From: Aurifilum marmelostoma
Taxonomy: Eukaryota > Ascomycota > Sordariomycetes > Diaporthales > Cryphonectriaceae
Assembly: GCA_027559495.1 (NCBI GenBank)
Contig: JAMXSV010000024.1
Location: 620,001-684,000, forward strand
Direction of reading: 5' to 3'
Length of the DNA: 64,000 nucleotides
Positions 43,910 to 56,659 of this stretch are shown piece by piece. Positions within the stretch are counted from its first letter, which is position 1; every line of letters begins with the position of its first letter. The translations under genes were made by a program, and so were the position numbers. The notes beneath the pieces were generated by a model, which was given only the letters and a program-made list of their open reading frames with translations, was not told the DNA's origin and searched no databases.

Positions 43910-45372
43910 GATGGGCTGTTCGGTTCAGGTTGAAGGATTTTGCAAAGGTGTGGTAGTTTGGGAGGAGTGAAAGTTTCAGGGGCGAAAAGAGAGAAAATTT
44001 CCTGCCATTTTATGTCTTTATTTGGGTGCTTGGAAACGACACTGTAGCTTCGAAGTCGACTCAAGTTGATGAATTATCTTGAAAGAACAGACCATCCGGA
44101 AAAGCCTAGGTATCTCCATGAAGCTCCTCAGAATTGCCTCACATCTCTTCGCCAGATTTCGATACAGCGTCGTCCGGACATTATGGAAGTCTGTGATGTT
44201 GTTATCTTTATATCTGGCTGCCCTATCAGACTTGGTATTTTGACAATACTGTATATATCTAAGTCCTCCAATGTTTGCTGTTCTGTATGCGTTAGAATAG
44301 CAGTCACATTCACATTATTATCTAAAGCTCACTTTGGTATGAACAATGAAGTATTGAGAAACAGTCTTATGGATCCAAGGCATCAAATTTGGTATCTCCA
44401 CTGAAGCTTATGTCTTTTGGGAGGCATTTTCATAATTTGAAAGACACTGCAGTGAGAAATCTCGATCTTAAAGAAGGAGAGACATTTCCTTTAGATGAGC
44501 TTGACCAGGTCATATTGAGTTGAGGTGGGAGAGACCTAAGGCTGTCTCATGGCTGATAGCCTCTGGGAAAGTAATGGAAGTAATGATGCGAACAAACCCA
44601 AGTCATGTAATTCATGGCCACTATTACCCGACAAGTTATCTCCGCAACCATGAGGAGGTTAATTTATAAGACCAAAATACCTATCCTATCTTACTGACCA
44701 CCACGTTTGCAGAAAAGACTTGCCTGTGTCCTATGTTATGTGCATCAGCTGCCAGAACATGCCAGTGCTCTGGACTTCAAAAATCGGAATCCTCAGAAGC
44801 CCTGTAAGATTTCCAAGTCGGGTTATGCCGTGGCTGCTCAAATGAGATAGAGCGCAGCTACAACTCCAGGAATGGAAACGGTGTAAAAATGAGGCACACT
44901 GTGAGCTATGAGCCCGGCATCTGTTTGAGATGGGCTAACAGCCTTTCTTTTGCCTGTAGACTTGTTTAATCATAAAGAAAGACACTGAAGTAACTTGTGG
45001 CTAATTCTAAGGTGCTCCCGGTTCTTGGTGAGAAATCTTCTCTGATGACGAGTAAATTGTTGCCTGCGGTCCGAGATTTTATTTAATCAACACTGGCCGG
45101 CTGCCTCTACTGAGCATACACTAGGAGATTGTGGATCTCTCATGGGTCTAGACGAGTTTTCGCCTCAAATTTGTCCCAATCAGGAGATAATATCAGACCG
45201 GCGATACTCTAGGGCGGTATGTAAATATTGCGTTGTATGAAAGTACTCGATCGTGACTATACTCTGCCAGGCCGCGCCACCGGGGCAGTCATCGGGAAGG
45301 GCCTTGTGGTATGGATGTATGATGGCGAAAACTTCATGACACCTTGTCCATCTGTCGCCAAACCTAGGCCCT
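43910..45372. other. Intergenic, AT-richer block
   Basis: The first 100 bp or so are the likely promoter of the repeat protein. From about 44.05 to 45.15 kb the sequence is visibly richer in A and T than its surroundings, with many stops in all frames. A 17-base motif, GGTATCTCCATGAAGCT, at 44110-44126 recurs with a one-base insertion at 44391-44408. It may be a decayed repeat, but I cannot name an element. Confidence 0.45.
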
Positions 45373-46777
45373 TCACATGACGGTACATCCTCCACGTCTA
45401 CTCTCAAGATCATTGACTCGATCGGTGAGACTCCGCACAGCTTCCTCGTTCAGTCGTCGCTCATCACGCAGCGTCCTCTCCAGCTCGTTCAACCTGTCTT
45501 GATAGTGCTCCCGCATGGCCTGGACCAAATTCTCGTTGTCCTTGGCTGAGGTCTTGATGAGGTTTTCCATCTCTGCCAACTCTCGCTGGTGTTCCTCTTT
45601 CAGTTTTTCAAGCTCGCGTGCGACTTCCCGGCCAGCAGCTGTGTCTCGGAGGGCCTTGTTCTCCTTGCCCATCTCCTTCTGGAGCTGAAGGTAGAAAGGC
45701 TGGTTGTTCTGGAGGATCTGACGCGCAATGTTCAGCGCCGATTCGGTGGTCCCGTTGTGCCGAATTGTTCTGGCTTTCATCTGGATGAGGAACTTCCAGA
45801 ACTTGCTCGTGAGCTCGTGCTCACGCTTGGCGCCTTCGGGCTCCGTCACCTTGTCCCACATGCTCGTTGCAAATATGACATTCTTTAGATTTTCCTCGCC
45901 GGTGAGCTTCCGAAACATATCCAGGTTCTTGATAGTGTGGTGCGTGACGCGGGTGTCCGAGATTGGATGGACGTAGATGATGCCCGAGAGCTTCATCTCC
46001 TTCTTGTATGCTGCAGCCAGGTATTCGGCGATCATCTCCAGTACCTCTGTGTCGGAGAGGTTCGTGTCAGAGAAGCCAGGTGTGTCGACGAAGCGCACGG
46101 TCTGGCCATCGATCTTGGTCTCAACAACCTGGATGTCTCGAGTACCTTTGGTGAGCAATTCAGTAGTCAGCCCAAACCAGTTCCACCAAGTGTCAGATAG
46201 GGCACATACAAGAGGTAAGATCATGTCCAATCCGAAGGTCATCTCGTCCGGTCACTTTGGAAATGAAGGTAGTCTTGCCAGAACCAGTCATGCTGTCCCA
46301 AGTCAGAGTTTACTCGCACGAAACATGCACCATAACCGCCGAGGATGTCGAGATGATTACTGACCCCATGACGGCGATTAAGCCAACATTGTTCCACAGC
46401 TGTCTGCGGACAGACTTGGTGTAATACTGCAGGCCAGAGTTGATGCGATCAAAGGAGCTGCCTGCACCACGTTGGACTGCGACTGGCGATGGAGCGGCAT
46501 CGTGGGTGATGAAGCCAGTGTACTGACGATCCAGTTCAGTGATATGGTGATCATCGTCTTGTATTTGATGCACTGTGGGAACCTCGTGCGGGCCAGAAAG
46601 CCGCTCTGCACCGTGGCTTGACATCAAGGACGGTTCTGCGCCTGAGTGGCGCTGGTTCTTATCAGCGTGAAGACGATCTGTCGGTACGTCATCGACACTG
46701 ACCTCGCTGACGGACTCGGCGTCGTAGACTAGGTCGAAATCGTCGTCAGAATGAAGGGGTATGTTGGCTTTGGTCAT
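45373..46777 (-). CDS. P-loop GTPase with coiled coil and CaaX box
   Basis: Model: complement(join(45373..46145, 46210..46292, 46365..46777)), 422 aa. Residues 1-130 are acidic and probably disordered. The G domain follows: GMTGSGKT P-loop at 138-145 (intron 1 splits its first Gly codon), DTPGFSDT from 186, and TSMWDKV in the G4 position. This arrangement resembles the AIG1/50S ribosome-binding GTPase class seen in fungi rather than Ras. From about 310 to 415 the chain is a charged coiled coil with Leu/Glu/Lys heptads. It ends in C-T-V-M, a CaaX prenylation signal of the farnesyl-preferring type, so membrane attachment is expected. An upstream in-frame start at 46933 exists, but the 52 extra residues look like leader. 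Function unknown. Confidence 0.82.
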
Positions 46778-46968
46778 GATGGGCGTCGCGTTTGTTGCGG
46801 TACGAAAGCTGGGGAATCTTGCTTGACCAGAGCTGTGAAAGGCAAGCTGCCGCCTGCTTACTTGACTAACACTGAAGGAGTTGGAGGTATCAGAAATAGA
46901 GTGGCAAACCTGGCGGCAAGCATGTGCTGCCACGCACTGCCTCGTCAGGTGATTGTAACTGCATCCAA

Positions 46969-46979
46969 GGGTTAGGGTA
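46969..46979 (+). promoter_or_regulatory. Telobox-like motif upstream of the GTPase gene
   Basis: GGGTTAGGGT about 192-202 bp from the proposed start codon, at nearly the same distance as the similar motif upstream of CTF18. Confidence 0.3.
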
Positions 46980-48307
46980 AATGTGACACTTTCTTTGAAG
47001 GCGCAGCAGAGTGGATAGCCAGTGAAACTGTAGAGGGAGGGGCTAGAAGTGGGCAGTCATGATGGTGATGCGGACATCATAGGTTGATGCCTGTACGACA
47101 GGCGTGATACTGTACTGACAGTCGCAGAGCGGGACATCTGAGTCAGGCTCGAACGACCGTGAATAGAAATGCACGCCTAAGTGCATGCCGCAGGGCTATC
47201 TTCTCTGCCTCGTTGAGCTTACTTGCGCACAAATGAAGTCTTCAGAGTTTCATAGGCTTTGTTTTCTTTCGTTTGATATATCATTGTATTACCCGGGTTC
47301 GGAAGCCAATATTGCGAGTGAACGTTCCCCCTCTTCCTCCACGGCATCGAAAAATATTATCCCAACCAGATGGCGCAGCATATCGTTAATGGATCTAGGG
47401 TAGTCTCATTGAGTCTTGAATCGGTTTTCTCTGAGAAAATTTCTTTTTTTATAAAATAAATAAATAAATGAAAATTGAATCCACAAGAATGTGGTGCTGG
47501 GAGTCTCTACACAACAATGAGCCCATCACTGCGCACTCTAGAAGTGCAACTACCTAGGTACCCGCAGAATCTCAGGTGCGCCCCTGTTCATGACCATCAT
47601 CTTAGCTCTACATATTCGTATGGAATTGCAACGAGAGATGATTCAGCAGGCTATTCTCCTCAGATCTTGAACCCGGATCGTTGCTGGACTCCTCCCGCAA
47701 CTCCACCCCGTCCCAAAGTGGGACCGTGTACCGAGCCTATTTGAGCTTATTTAGACATCATGGCCTACAGAAATACAATGTCCTCACAGCATCTTTGTGA
47801 GAGTGAAGAATTCTTGATCATGCGTCTTCAGGTGCTTTCAACGCTGGTCCTGCACACGTCCATATCGCCGCGTGCGTCCGATTAGGCCGCAGACGCCTTG
47901 GCTGGCGACAAATAATCATTTGTGGACCGTACATCCTTGATTCACCCACAAAAGGCGGTCATTAGACCTGAGGAAGCAACGAGTGGGGTCAAACTGTAAT
48001 TCAACAATGAGCGCCATTATCAATCCCGGCGTTCCTCACTGAGTGCACGTTTAGTAAGTAGTCGGCGATACTTTGATGATAGTAATCCGCTTCAGCTACA
48101 ATATGTACGTTAATTAAGACAGCAGCATTTCTAGAATCTTAGCTATCAATCAGAACATGGTGTGCAGAGCCACCGTCAAACAAATGACCCGCAACAGCTG
48201 GCTGCCCCAAATATTGTCGAAATAGATGAGGGCAATGAAATGGTTGAACTGTTCGAAATGATTCCGTATCTCGACGTTTCCAGAATATAAAAATCCATCA
48301 AGCAGGT

Positions 48308-48317
48308 CCCCCCCCCC
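48308..48317 (+). repeat. C10 homopolymer
   Basis: Ten consecutive C residues in noncoding DNA. Confidence 0.85.
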
Positions 48318-48727
48318 AACCCCCAAGAGAATATATTCCGCGGCCTGAAGGCTCATCGTTGGACTTCGCCACAATACCAGTAAAGCCACCAAAACCAAAG
48401 ACTCGTTGTCAGTCGAGAAGAGAATTATTCATGACCCTCGCGAAGATGGTCGTCTGGGAATTGTCCGAGGTGATTGATAGAGCCAGCTAGGATTCATGAA
48501 AGAAGTCGCCTTCTGAGGCGAGGCGCTTTGTCTTTGTCTGCCCGTTCTCACGTCATTTTTTGTGATAGACTCCATCGGGAGACGGTGGCAGGGCTAACGG
48601 CTCTTCCGATGAAGGCAACTCGGCCGACTTGTATCGCTGTATAAACTGGATACGTACAGAACAAACTGCCACTCTGAGACTAAACAGGTACGAACCTGGG
48701 TAGTGAGGCGTTCTTGGCCTATCTGGA

Positions 48728-49474
48728 TCACCACCGCCAAGATTGCTCAAGGAGTTGCTGCCTGTCTTTCCACGCGATATCAGGGAATAACTCGAGGTCC
48801 TGCCACCTCAGCTTCTCTCCGTCCTTCCAGACGATGGCTTTGAGCCACTTGAGCTTTTTATGCAAGTCCTTTGGCAATCTCTCGCGGCAGTAGAGGACCT
48901 CGATAGCCTTTCTCTGATGTAGGTGCATCCTGTTGTCTTTGAGAATATACCTTTCCATCATGTGCATGCTCTCAAAGGACCAGGCATTGAGCTTCTGAGG
49001 AAGTAATGCCGTCTCATCATAGAGCTGGCGGCATACCCCGGAGAGGAGGGTGAGTCTCGCCCCTGCTGCTTGCACGGATGAGGCAGCATTTTCCCACAGC
49101 TGGTCAACGCCCGGTGCCCATGGATCTTGTTTCTTTGGCAAAACTTCGTATCTGAAGTGCCCCTTTATCGTTTCTTTATCCTGGTTTCCGCGTTTCACAC
49201 GTCGCTTGTACTGCCATGGCACAAATCGAATGTGAATTTGGCGGTCGCCAAGGAGAAGCTCATAGATCTGAAGACGCAGCTCGTACGGCAAGAGAAGCAG
49301 AGGAGACTGGGACTGATTCAGTTCGTATCTGAGGGGGCTGTTAGTCAGGATTCAGGAACCTAAAGCTCGCGTGCATTGGTCTCACAGGCGGGCTTCTTGT
49401 GATCCTTCGTCTGGAAAACTGTGGTGGAGGCGATAACGAACGAGACGATCACGAGACGTGAATGAGGGGAGCAT
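48728..49474 (-). CDS. 2EXR/DUF7730-like protein
   Basis: Model: complement(join(48728..49328, 49386..49474)), 229 aa. The family signature is SPLLLLPYELRLQIYELLLG (about 47-66), followed by the later GVCRQLYDETALLP block that usually marks these F-box-like fungal proteins. The open frame over exon 2 has no ATG. A 57 nt intron (GTGAGA, CTGACTAAC branch, CCTCAG) links it in phase to an upstream ATG at 49474. The molecular function of the family is unknown. It is a third, more distant relative of the two neighbours at 57.3 and 59.2 kb. Confidence 0.75.
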
Positions 49475-52400
49475 GCCACAAGCACAAGATGTAAAAGATC
49501 GTAACGCGCGCTGAAAAAAAGATCTAAACTCAACGAGAACAATTGGCGGTGAGGAAGTCTTGTAGCCAGCCCTCCAAGAAAGGGTGATGTCGAGTTTGTC
49601 GGTATGGTTGAATGGAGTGACGTTTCAAGTCAGCCGCGGAACGGAGAAGCGCGTCCCGCTTATAAGCAGGTTTGTGCACTAACGTGAAATGAGCCGTCCA
49701 AGTATGTATATAGATAGCCTACCATCTCTGTCCCAAACCTACTAAAACTGCTATCTCGATGGCTGGCGACTTTTGACTGTCAATTTCTCACTTTGCTCCC
49801 GAGGTCACTGCTATCGAACATGTTTCTATTGAGAATGTAATCAATGCATGAAAATTCGCCGAAACCGCATTAGCCTGCAAATTGATATTTCTTAAGAGGG
49901 GAGGGGAAACCAGATAAGAGAGCCCGAAGACCAAGTAGACAGTCAAAGTACTACTGAATTCAATCTTGCCAGCTCAGGCGTCCCAAAATACAAGATTGGA
50001 CGTGCCTGGGCGGCTCACAAAACTGCACAATCTCCCCTTTGATCTGTATAAGTTGGAGCTGTGATGGGAAGTCAAACACTTATCTTTCTAAGAGGCAGAG
50101 GCTGATAGACCTCAAGTCATCGAATCACTACTTTCATGATTGCTGTATTGATCCGTTGCTCAATCTGTCCACCCCCCTGTCCCCCCCCTCATATCTAGTA
50201 GGTATGCTGCAAGCCTCAGAACAGGCTCTGCAGTTGTGCGTCATCCGCATTAGTTTCCTAAAACGAACTCGGAAACTTGAAACTTTAGCTAATTCGCAAT
50301 GAACGGCAAGCTGCGCCAGACCCCTCAATGTCCAATGTTTCAGCAGGTATCGATTAGAATCAACAGGTCCTAAAACCCGTTACGCTTTTCACAACCCGCG
50401 ACAACACGACAAGGTTTATGGACCGCAAAGTCAGGCTAGCCGCAAATTAAAAAGAAGATTTAGGACAATCACTGTCACCGCCGTTCTAGTCGCAGTCGCA
50501 GTTCTTGGCAGCACCGCCTGTCAATTGATAACAACAATAATTACCGTACAAGCTCGGCAAGCTAACCAGTCCTGCGTCTGCTACCGTTGCCCTCCAGTCT
50601 TCTTTCTCGCTCACCACGGTGGAAGCCTTTCGATACTAACGTCGGCGATGGTGCTTTTCCTTTCTCGACTTTGTTCGTCACGCTCGGTCCCGAATACGCG
50701 ACTACCATCACTCTGTCCCTGTCTTTAGAGTCAACTTCTAGCACTTCATCGGGGTGAATAACCTTGCCTTCTGCTTGAACCCTCCGAAAAGTGGACAGAT
50801 GTTGGTTCCGTGAAAACCGACTGCTGGTTCGTATGACATGTAAACACGTCGAGAACTTTAATGCACCATTCGGTATCTAAAAGCAAAGCGGCTTCACCAA
50901 GAACCACTTCTACCAGGCTCTTAACATCCACAAGCACACGCCTACCAGGACCTTCACTCAGACACTGTGATCCGGCTGTGGACTGTCTGCAGAAACTTAA
51001 GAAACAAATTGAAAGCGAAAGAGGAAGGAGGACCGAAAAAATAGTTAAGTTTTCTCGCACTTGGGAGGTAAGGTAGGGTTCTAAGGCCTTGTGAAGCGGC
51101 GGGAGATTCTCGGCTTGATCGCGCTTAATTCTGAAGCAGTCTTGCAAGCGAATTGTAGCCGCAACTTTAGGTTTCGGACCAGCCTGAACGTCACCTCGAA
51201 GATGGATGTGGGTCGAGGCACAATGGGGTGTTCCTGCTCAACTGCCAGGCTGGGGAAAAATTATCATAGATACAACAATATGGAGATTTGAGGCGCAAAG
51301 ACGAGCATGCCGGCAAGGGGCTCTCCCATGGAACGATGGCTCTGAAGCTGGGTTCAATCGAATAAGCTGGAACTGGCGGTGGCACCACTTCCAAGGTTTT
51401 TTACCCGGGACGGCTGAGCCTCAATGAATCAAGACACCTTGTGTTGACTTGATGTGACTGGAAATCCCTGTATCGGCCACGAATGCTCTCCTTTCATTGG
51501 ATTCGCGTGCTTCGTGTGTTTTGGGTCACTCAAAGAACCGGTTTCTGTTGACAAGGAGATCGACCTTTCCAAAGAGTGGGACCACCACGGTCTAGACTCT
51601 TTCGACCTTCTAGCACCATCATGCTTGCGTACTCTGACTCTCATAGTTCCTTATTTGCCCCATCTTCAGGCCCTCTTTTGTCTAGAGATGAGATGCTGTG
51701 GATCAATCTAGCATCGGGGCGAGGTCCACCAGCGGAAAGATTCACCCGGGTAAATTCACCACTTTGACTCTTCTCTTCTTTGATGGTCGCTCCTTGACAT
51801 CGAAGGTAGGCACCTCCGTCTCGCATCAAGCGACGTCGTTCTTCATGCACAGAGACAGAGGGCATATTACCTCCCCAATACAAAACAGTGTGCCCTGACG
51901 GTCAGTTCGCAAATGCGCATACATCAAGCAGGTCCTGAAACGCTGCCTCGTCTAGCAGTGCTACACCGGCATGACGTGAGAGTCTCGGAATCACTCTTGT
52001 CGTTCGAGACATATGACGATGTCTTGCTGCCGAGGGCGAAAAGCAACCCGGCTTGGAATAATTTGTCGAGAAGGCACGCCCTTTTGCATTTTATTTTTAA
52101 TTTTCCCTTTCAATAGAAAGATCGAGAAGCCCGAGAAAAAGCGTGGTAAGAGCAAGGGCTGGTAGTTCTTTGCTGTGACTGGTTGGCCGTGAACGAATTT
52201 CAGAAGGAATAGAACAAGCTAGCGCTGCTGCAAGACTCACTTATGCAGCTTCCATGCCATTTCCCATCACGGTCCTAGCGCCCTCGCCGTTCCTGCGGGC
52301 AGCTAGGCAGGTGGTACCCCGTGCCCCCCCCCCTTGTCCCCCAGGCCCCCCTCCCTGGTAGCGCCTAAACTGGCATGCTGGCGCGCTGGACTCTTCTCTG

Positions 52401-52763
52401 CCAACCGCTCGTCTGCCCAACCGCGCAACCCCACGGGCCAAGCCCAGGAACCAGAGCAGCCCGCCCCGTCGCCCGTATCTGCACCACCAGATCGACGCCG
52501 ACGTCATCGCACGTCGTGTGACAGGAAGGGGGGATGGAAAAACTTCTCATTTCCGACCTTGTTGCGAATTTGATCTATGGCATTTTTTAGGGGACATACA
52601 CGTGTTGTCAAACGTGCTGTGGGCAGGCAAAAACAGGGCCAGAGGAGGTCGCAGGTAACAAAGTATAAGCAAAGCAAGAAACGGATCCACATCCACGGCC
52701 CTGCCTCTTTGAGGGGGCACAGCGGCAGGTGGTCGACCCCCCCTTATCCTCTCTGCTGCGGGC
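49475..52763. other. 3.3 kb gene-poor stretch
   Basis: No gene is seen. The part next to 52.76 kb should be the histidine kinase promoter and includes a C10 tract at 52324-52333. Open frames of 60-135 codons overlap each other on both strands without domains. Confidence 0.5.
52324..52333 (+). repeat. C10 homopolymer
   Basis: Ten consecutive C residues about 430 bp before the histidine kinase start codon. Confidence 0.85.
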
Positions 52764-55700
52764 ATGGCAGAGGACATCGGAGACAGCCTTGATGCCCTTG
52801 GACTCAAGGAGGTCCTAGACGCCGACCCGAGGCCTACCTTTGTGCTCGATCTGGATCCGGACGACCCAGGCAGCAATGTGACCACTGCCATCTGTCCAGT
52901 CTTCTGCAATGCTGCCCTGCGCTTGCACGAGCGACTATTTGATGCAGTGCTCGGCAACGATAAAGACCCTCCCGACGACGTCCCTCAGCCTCAACACACC
53001 ACGACGACGACGACGACGACGACGACGATAGGAGAAGACTGCGATGGGCACCTAGATCAAGCATCCGCCTCCTCGACGCACGAGGCCTTCAAGGCATGGG
53101 CCACAGGAGTTACGACACATGACAACTCCAAGGATGTCTTCCCTCAGAGCTTCGTCTACCACGACCTGATGTGGACCGGATCGACTGTCAGGAAGCGCTG
53201 GAGACTTGTCAGCGGGACGGGGCTTTGGCAGGTCGAGACCGAAGCCCCGCTGGATCTTGCCTCTGGTGCTCCTCTCGAAGTTGCGACAGGTGGTGTGCGT
53301 GCGAGTCTGTCCAGCAAGAAGACGGGGAGCCGGAACGGTCCAGTGCGTGCCGACCAAAGTGATCGCCACCCACAGCAGGTATTCGACCTGTCGAATACGT
53401 CCCTCACTGCCGCGGACGACAACCCGTCTCCCATCTTTTACCCACGACAGCCTACAACCAGCGGCTCTATCAAGACAGGAAACTCAAAGTCCTCGCAGAA
53501 CATCTCTCTCAATCTTGCGACCCTTCCAGAACGTGCCGCGATAGACTGGACGGTGCCAGAGCCCCAGGGACAACTGTCCAGCCACCTGCAGTACGCCCGC
53601 AGTGTGGACTGGAGCGCTACATCTCTTGGGCCCATGGATCAGTGGTCCTCGGAGTTCCGTCAGATCGCAAATCTTGTCATGACCAACCCCCATCCGGCCG
53701 CTCTGTTCTGGGGCTCCAAGCTGACGGTCATGTATAATGAGGCCTACGCAGCTGAGGTCGCTGGAAACAAGCACCCGTCCTTGATGGGCATGGATTTTGC
53801 AGATTTCTTCTCCGAAATTTGGGATTACTGTGGGCCTCTCTTTGAAGAGTGCGGGCGGACCGGTGTCAGTGTGCGCAAAGACAATGACTACCTGTCCATC
53901 TACCGACATGGCATGCTCGAGGAAACCTACTACTCATGGACCTATGTTCCCGTGTACTCTAGCTCGACTCGGGAGCTCTTGGGCTTTTACAATGGACCAT
54001 TCGAGACGACATCGATGGTATTGCAGCAACGGCGGATGCAGACAGTCAACTCGATTGGCGAGCGCACCAGTGCTGCGAAAACGGTCAAGCAGTTTTGGAA
54101 GCTCGTGCTAGAGAGCCTCGCGGAAAATCCACGAGACGTGCCATTCGCCCTGCTGTATTCAGTCGGGGAAGATGACGACGGAGATTATTCCTCTGCAGCA
54201 TCGGAAACCTCCATCTCTCTCAAGGCGTGCCATTTCGAAGGCTCCATTGGTGTGCCGGAGGGACACATCGCGGCCCCATTGCAGCTCGACCTTAGACGAA
54301 GTCCAGAAGGGTTTGTGCCCTCCTTCCGAGAGGCGATGCGCACTCGAGAGCCCACTCTGCTGCGGGTCAGAGATGGCACTCTACCCGAAGCACTCTTGGA
54401 GGGGATCGAGTGGCAAGGCTTTGGGGAGCCGTGCAAGGAAGCTATCATCTTTCCCGTCCGTCCCACAAATGCCGACAATGTGCTAGCTTTCCTTGTGCTG
54501 GGCGTGAACCCTCGAAGGCCCTTTGATGACGAGTATAAATCCTTCGCGGCTATGTTCAATAGGCAGCTGGCAACGTCACTTGCCTCGACCATCCTTTTCG
54601 AGGAAGAGACTCGTCGAATGAGGGATGCTTTTGAGGCCGCGCACCTCGAGAAAGGTCTGTACTGGACTCTCGGGGTAGCTTTAGATCCTTACTGACCGCA
54701 GCAACAGAAAACCTGACCAAGCAGTTGGACCTACAGGCCAGCAGGCTGCGGCGGATGACGGAGCTCTCCCCCCCTCGGAATGTTTCTCATCAGCCCGGAA
54801 GGTGTACTGCGCGAGGCGAATGATACTTTCTTCGACATGACAGGGCTTCCCAGAGACAGCCAGTCCGAGCTGTCGTGGATGGACATCATCGTGGAGAGTA
54901 GCGTAAAGACCATGGAAGACGGGTGGCACAGACTTGCCAACGAGCACCGTCCATGGTCCGACGAACTGCAGCTGAAAGTACGCGGTGCTAAACCCGTGAA
55001 TCTACAAGGAGATGTCATCGACTACTGTAAGTAGTGGTCTATTCCTACGAAGAGAAGTGTAGCAGGGCCCTAACGTTGAGCAAAGGGGTCATGTTCATCG
55101 CCATGCCCGAGATTGCGTCCGACGGATCCCTGCGATCTATCATGGGAAGCATCACCGACATCTCCAAGACAAAATGGGCGCAGGGCCTCCAAGAATTTCA
55201 ATTGAGCGAGGCCGAAGAGACACGCAGACAACAAAACGAGTTTATCGACATCACATCCCACGAGATGCGCAACCCCCTGAGCGCCATCCTCCAGTGCGCA
55301 GACGATATCAGCACGGTTCTCGCGGAGTGCAAGAAAGAGGGCGTCAGCCCTGATGATGAAACGATAGCATCCTGTCTGGAGTCGGCCCAGACCATCAGTC
55401 TGTGTGTACAGCACCAGAAATCTATAGTCGACGATATCCTCACAGTATCAAAACTCGACTCGAACCTCTTACTCATAACACCTGTGCCCACACAACCAGA
55501 GCAGATCTTGAGCCGTGCATTGAGGATGTTCGACTCGGAGCTGCAGGCCAAGGACATCGAAGCCAAGTTCGAGGTCCACCCGTCCTACATCGAACACAAA
55601 GTGGACTGGGTCTCTCTAGATCCTAGCCGGGTGCTACAGATACTCATCAATCTCCTGACCAACGCCATCAAGTTCACGGCTACGTCGAAGACGCGTCATC

Positions 55701-56659
55701 TCTCCGTCGCCGTCGCCGCGAGCCGCGAGCCACCAGTCTTGGATCATATCAAAGGCTTCCAATTCGCACCTCTTGGGAATGCAAGGAATATCGCAGACGA
55801 TGGGAGACACTCCGAGACAATATACATACGCTTCAAGGTTCAAGACTCAGGCTGCGGCCTGACTGCCGAGGAGAAACAGATCTTGTTTCAGCGTTTCAAA
55901 CAGGCCTCGCCGCGAACACATGCCCAGTACGGTGGGAGTGGGCTGGGTCTTTTTATCTCAAAGCGTCTCGCAGAACTCCATGGAGGTCAGATCGGTGTGG
56001 CCTCTGAAGCTGGAGAGGGGAGCATCTTCAGCTTCTACGTCCAGGCCAAACGGTGTCGGCCGCCCAGCGACGCAGTCAGAGACCAGATAACCCCACTCGA
56101 GCGACACCTCAGCGGCGATGTGAGCCTGCAGCGACAGCTCGCCCCCCAGCGACAGGATCTTGCACTGTCAGGCGGACAGGGGGCGAGCTTGGTGGTGTCA
56201 AAGGCCAGCAAGCAATTTGACCCCAGGGAGACGACAATATTGGTGGTGGAAGATAACCTGATCAACCAGCGCGTCCTAGCAAACCAGCTCAAGAAGGCCG
56301 GCTGCAAGGTCGACCTCGCCAATGACGGTCTTGAGGCGCTGGCGTTCCTGAGGAGGACGCACTTCTGTGATAAAGCGAAGGGAGTGCCCCTCGATATCAT
56401 CCTGATGGACCTCGAAATGCCCAACATGGACGGGCTGACCTGCGTGCGCGAAATTCGAAAAATGGAGGCGGTAGGCGAGGTGAACGGGCACGTGCCCGTC
56501 ATCGCCGTCACCGCCAACGTGAGGGATCAACAGGTGGCGACGGCGAGGCAGAGCGGCATGGACGATGTGCTTTCGAAACCCTTTCGAATACCGGACCTTT
56601 TGAAACAGGTAGAGACGTTACTTCTGGCCGACTCAATCTCGGCTGTGCATATTGCATAG
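52764..56659 (+). CDS. Hybrid sensor histidine kinase (PAS, HisKA, HATPase, REC), frameshifted
   Basis: Exons 52764..54654, 54708..55026 and 55086..56659; about 1260 aa if one base in the C7 run at 54768-54774 is discounted. N-terminal sensor regions include a poly-Thr run (nine ACG codons at 53001-53027), a PAS-like part near 300-430, a GAF-like part, and a PAS domain at about 660-760 entered through RRMTELSP. The kinase core has phosphorylated His795 in TSHEMRNPLSAI, an N box NLLTNAIKFT, DSGCGL and GSGLGLFISKRL. A C-terminal receiver has VVEDN, phospho-acceptor Asp1178 in LMDLEMP and Lys in LSKPF. It would feed a multistep phosphorelay (Ypd1, then Ssk1/Skn7). As sequenced, translation from ATG would stop soon after the C7 run, before the kinase domain. 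No membrane segments are seen. Confidence 0.88.
54768..54774 (+). other. C7 run with apparent one-base frameshift
   Basis: The frame coming from RRMTELSP and the frame going into GMFLISPEG differ by one base, and the change must fall in this C7 run. Six C residues would give a continuous PAS domain. The run is either a real mutation or an assembly error in a homopolymer. Confidence 0.75.

Larger units (their letters stand above)
46778..48727. other. Intergenic stretch with telobox-like motif and C10 tract
   Basis: The left end is the likely promoter of the GTPase gene. A (TAAA)n-like run lies near 47449-47468 and a C10 tract at 48308-48317. Open frames here are short and without domains. Confidence 0.55.

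Noticed and set aside
55020..55034. A second apparent frameshift in the histidine kinase
   Set aside because: It is explained by a normal 59 nt intron, 55027-55085, with GTAAGT, a CTAAC branch at 55070 and CAAAG acceptor, joining DY to WVMFIAMPE in phase.
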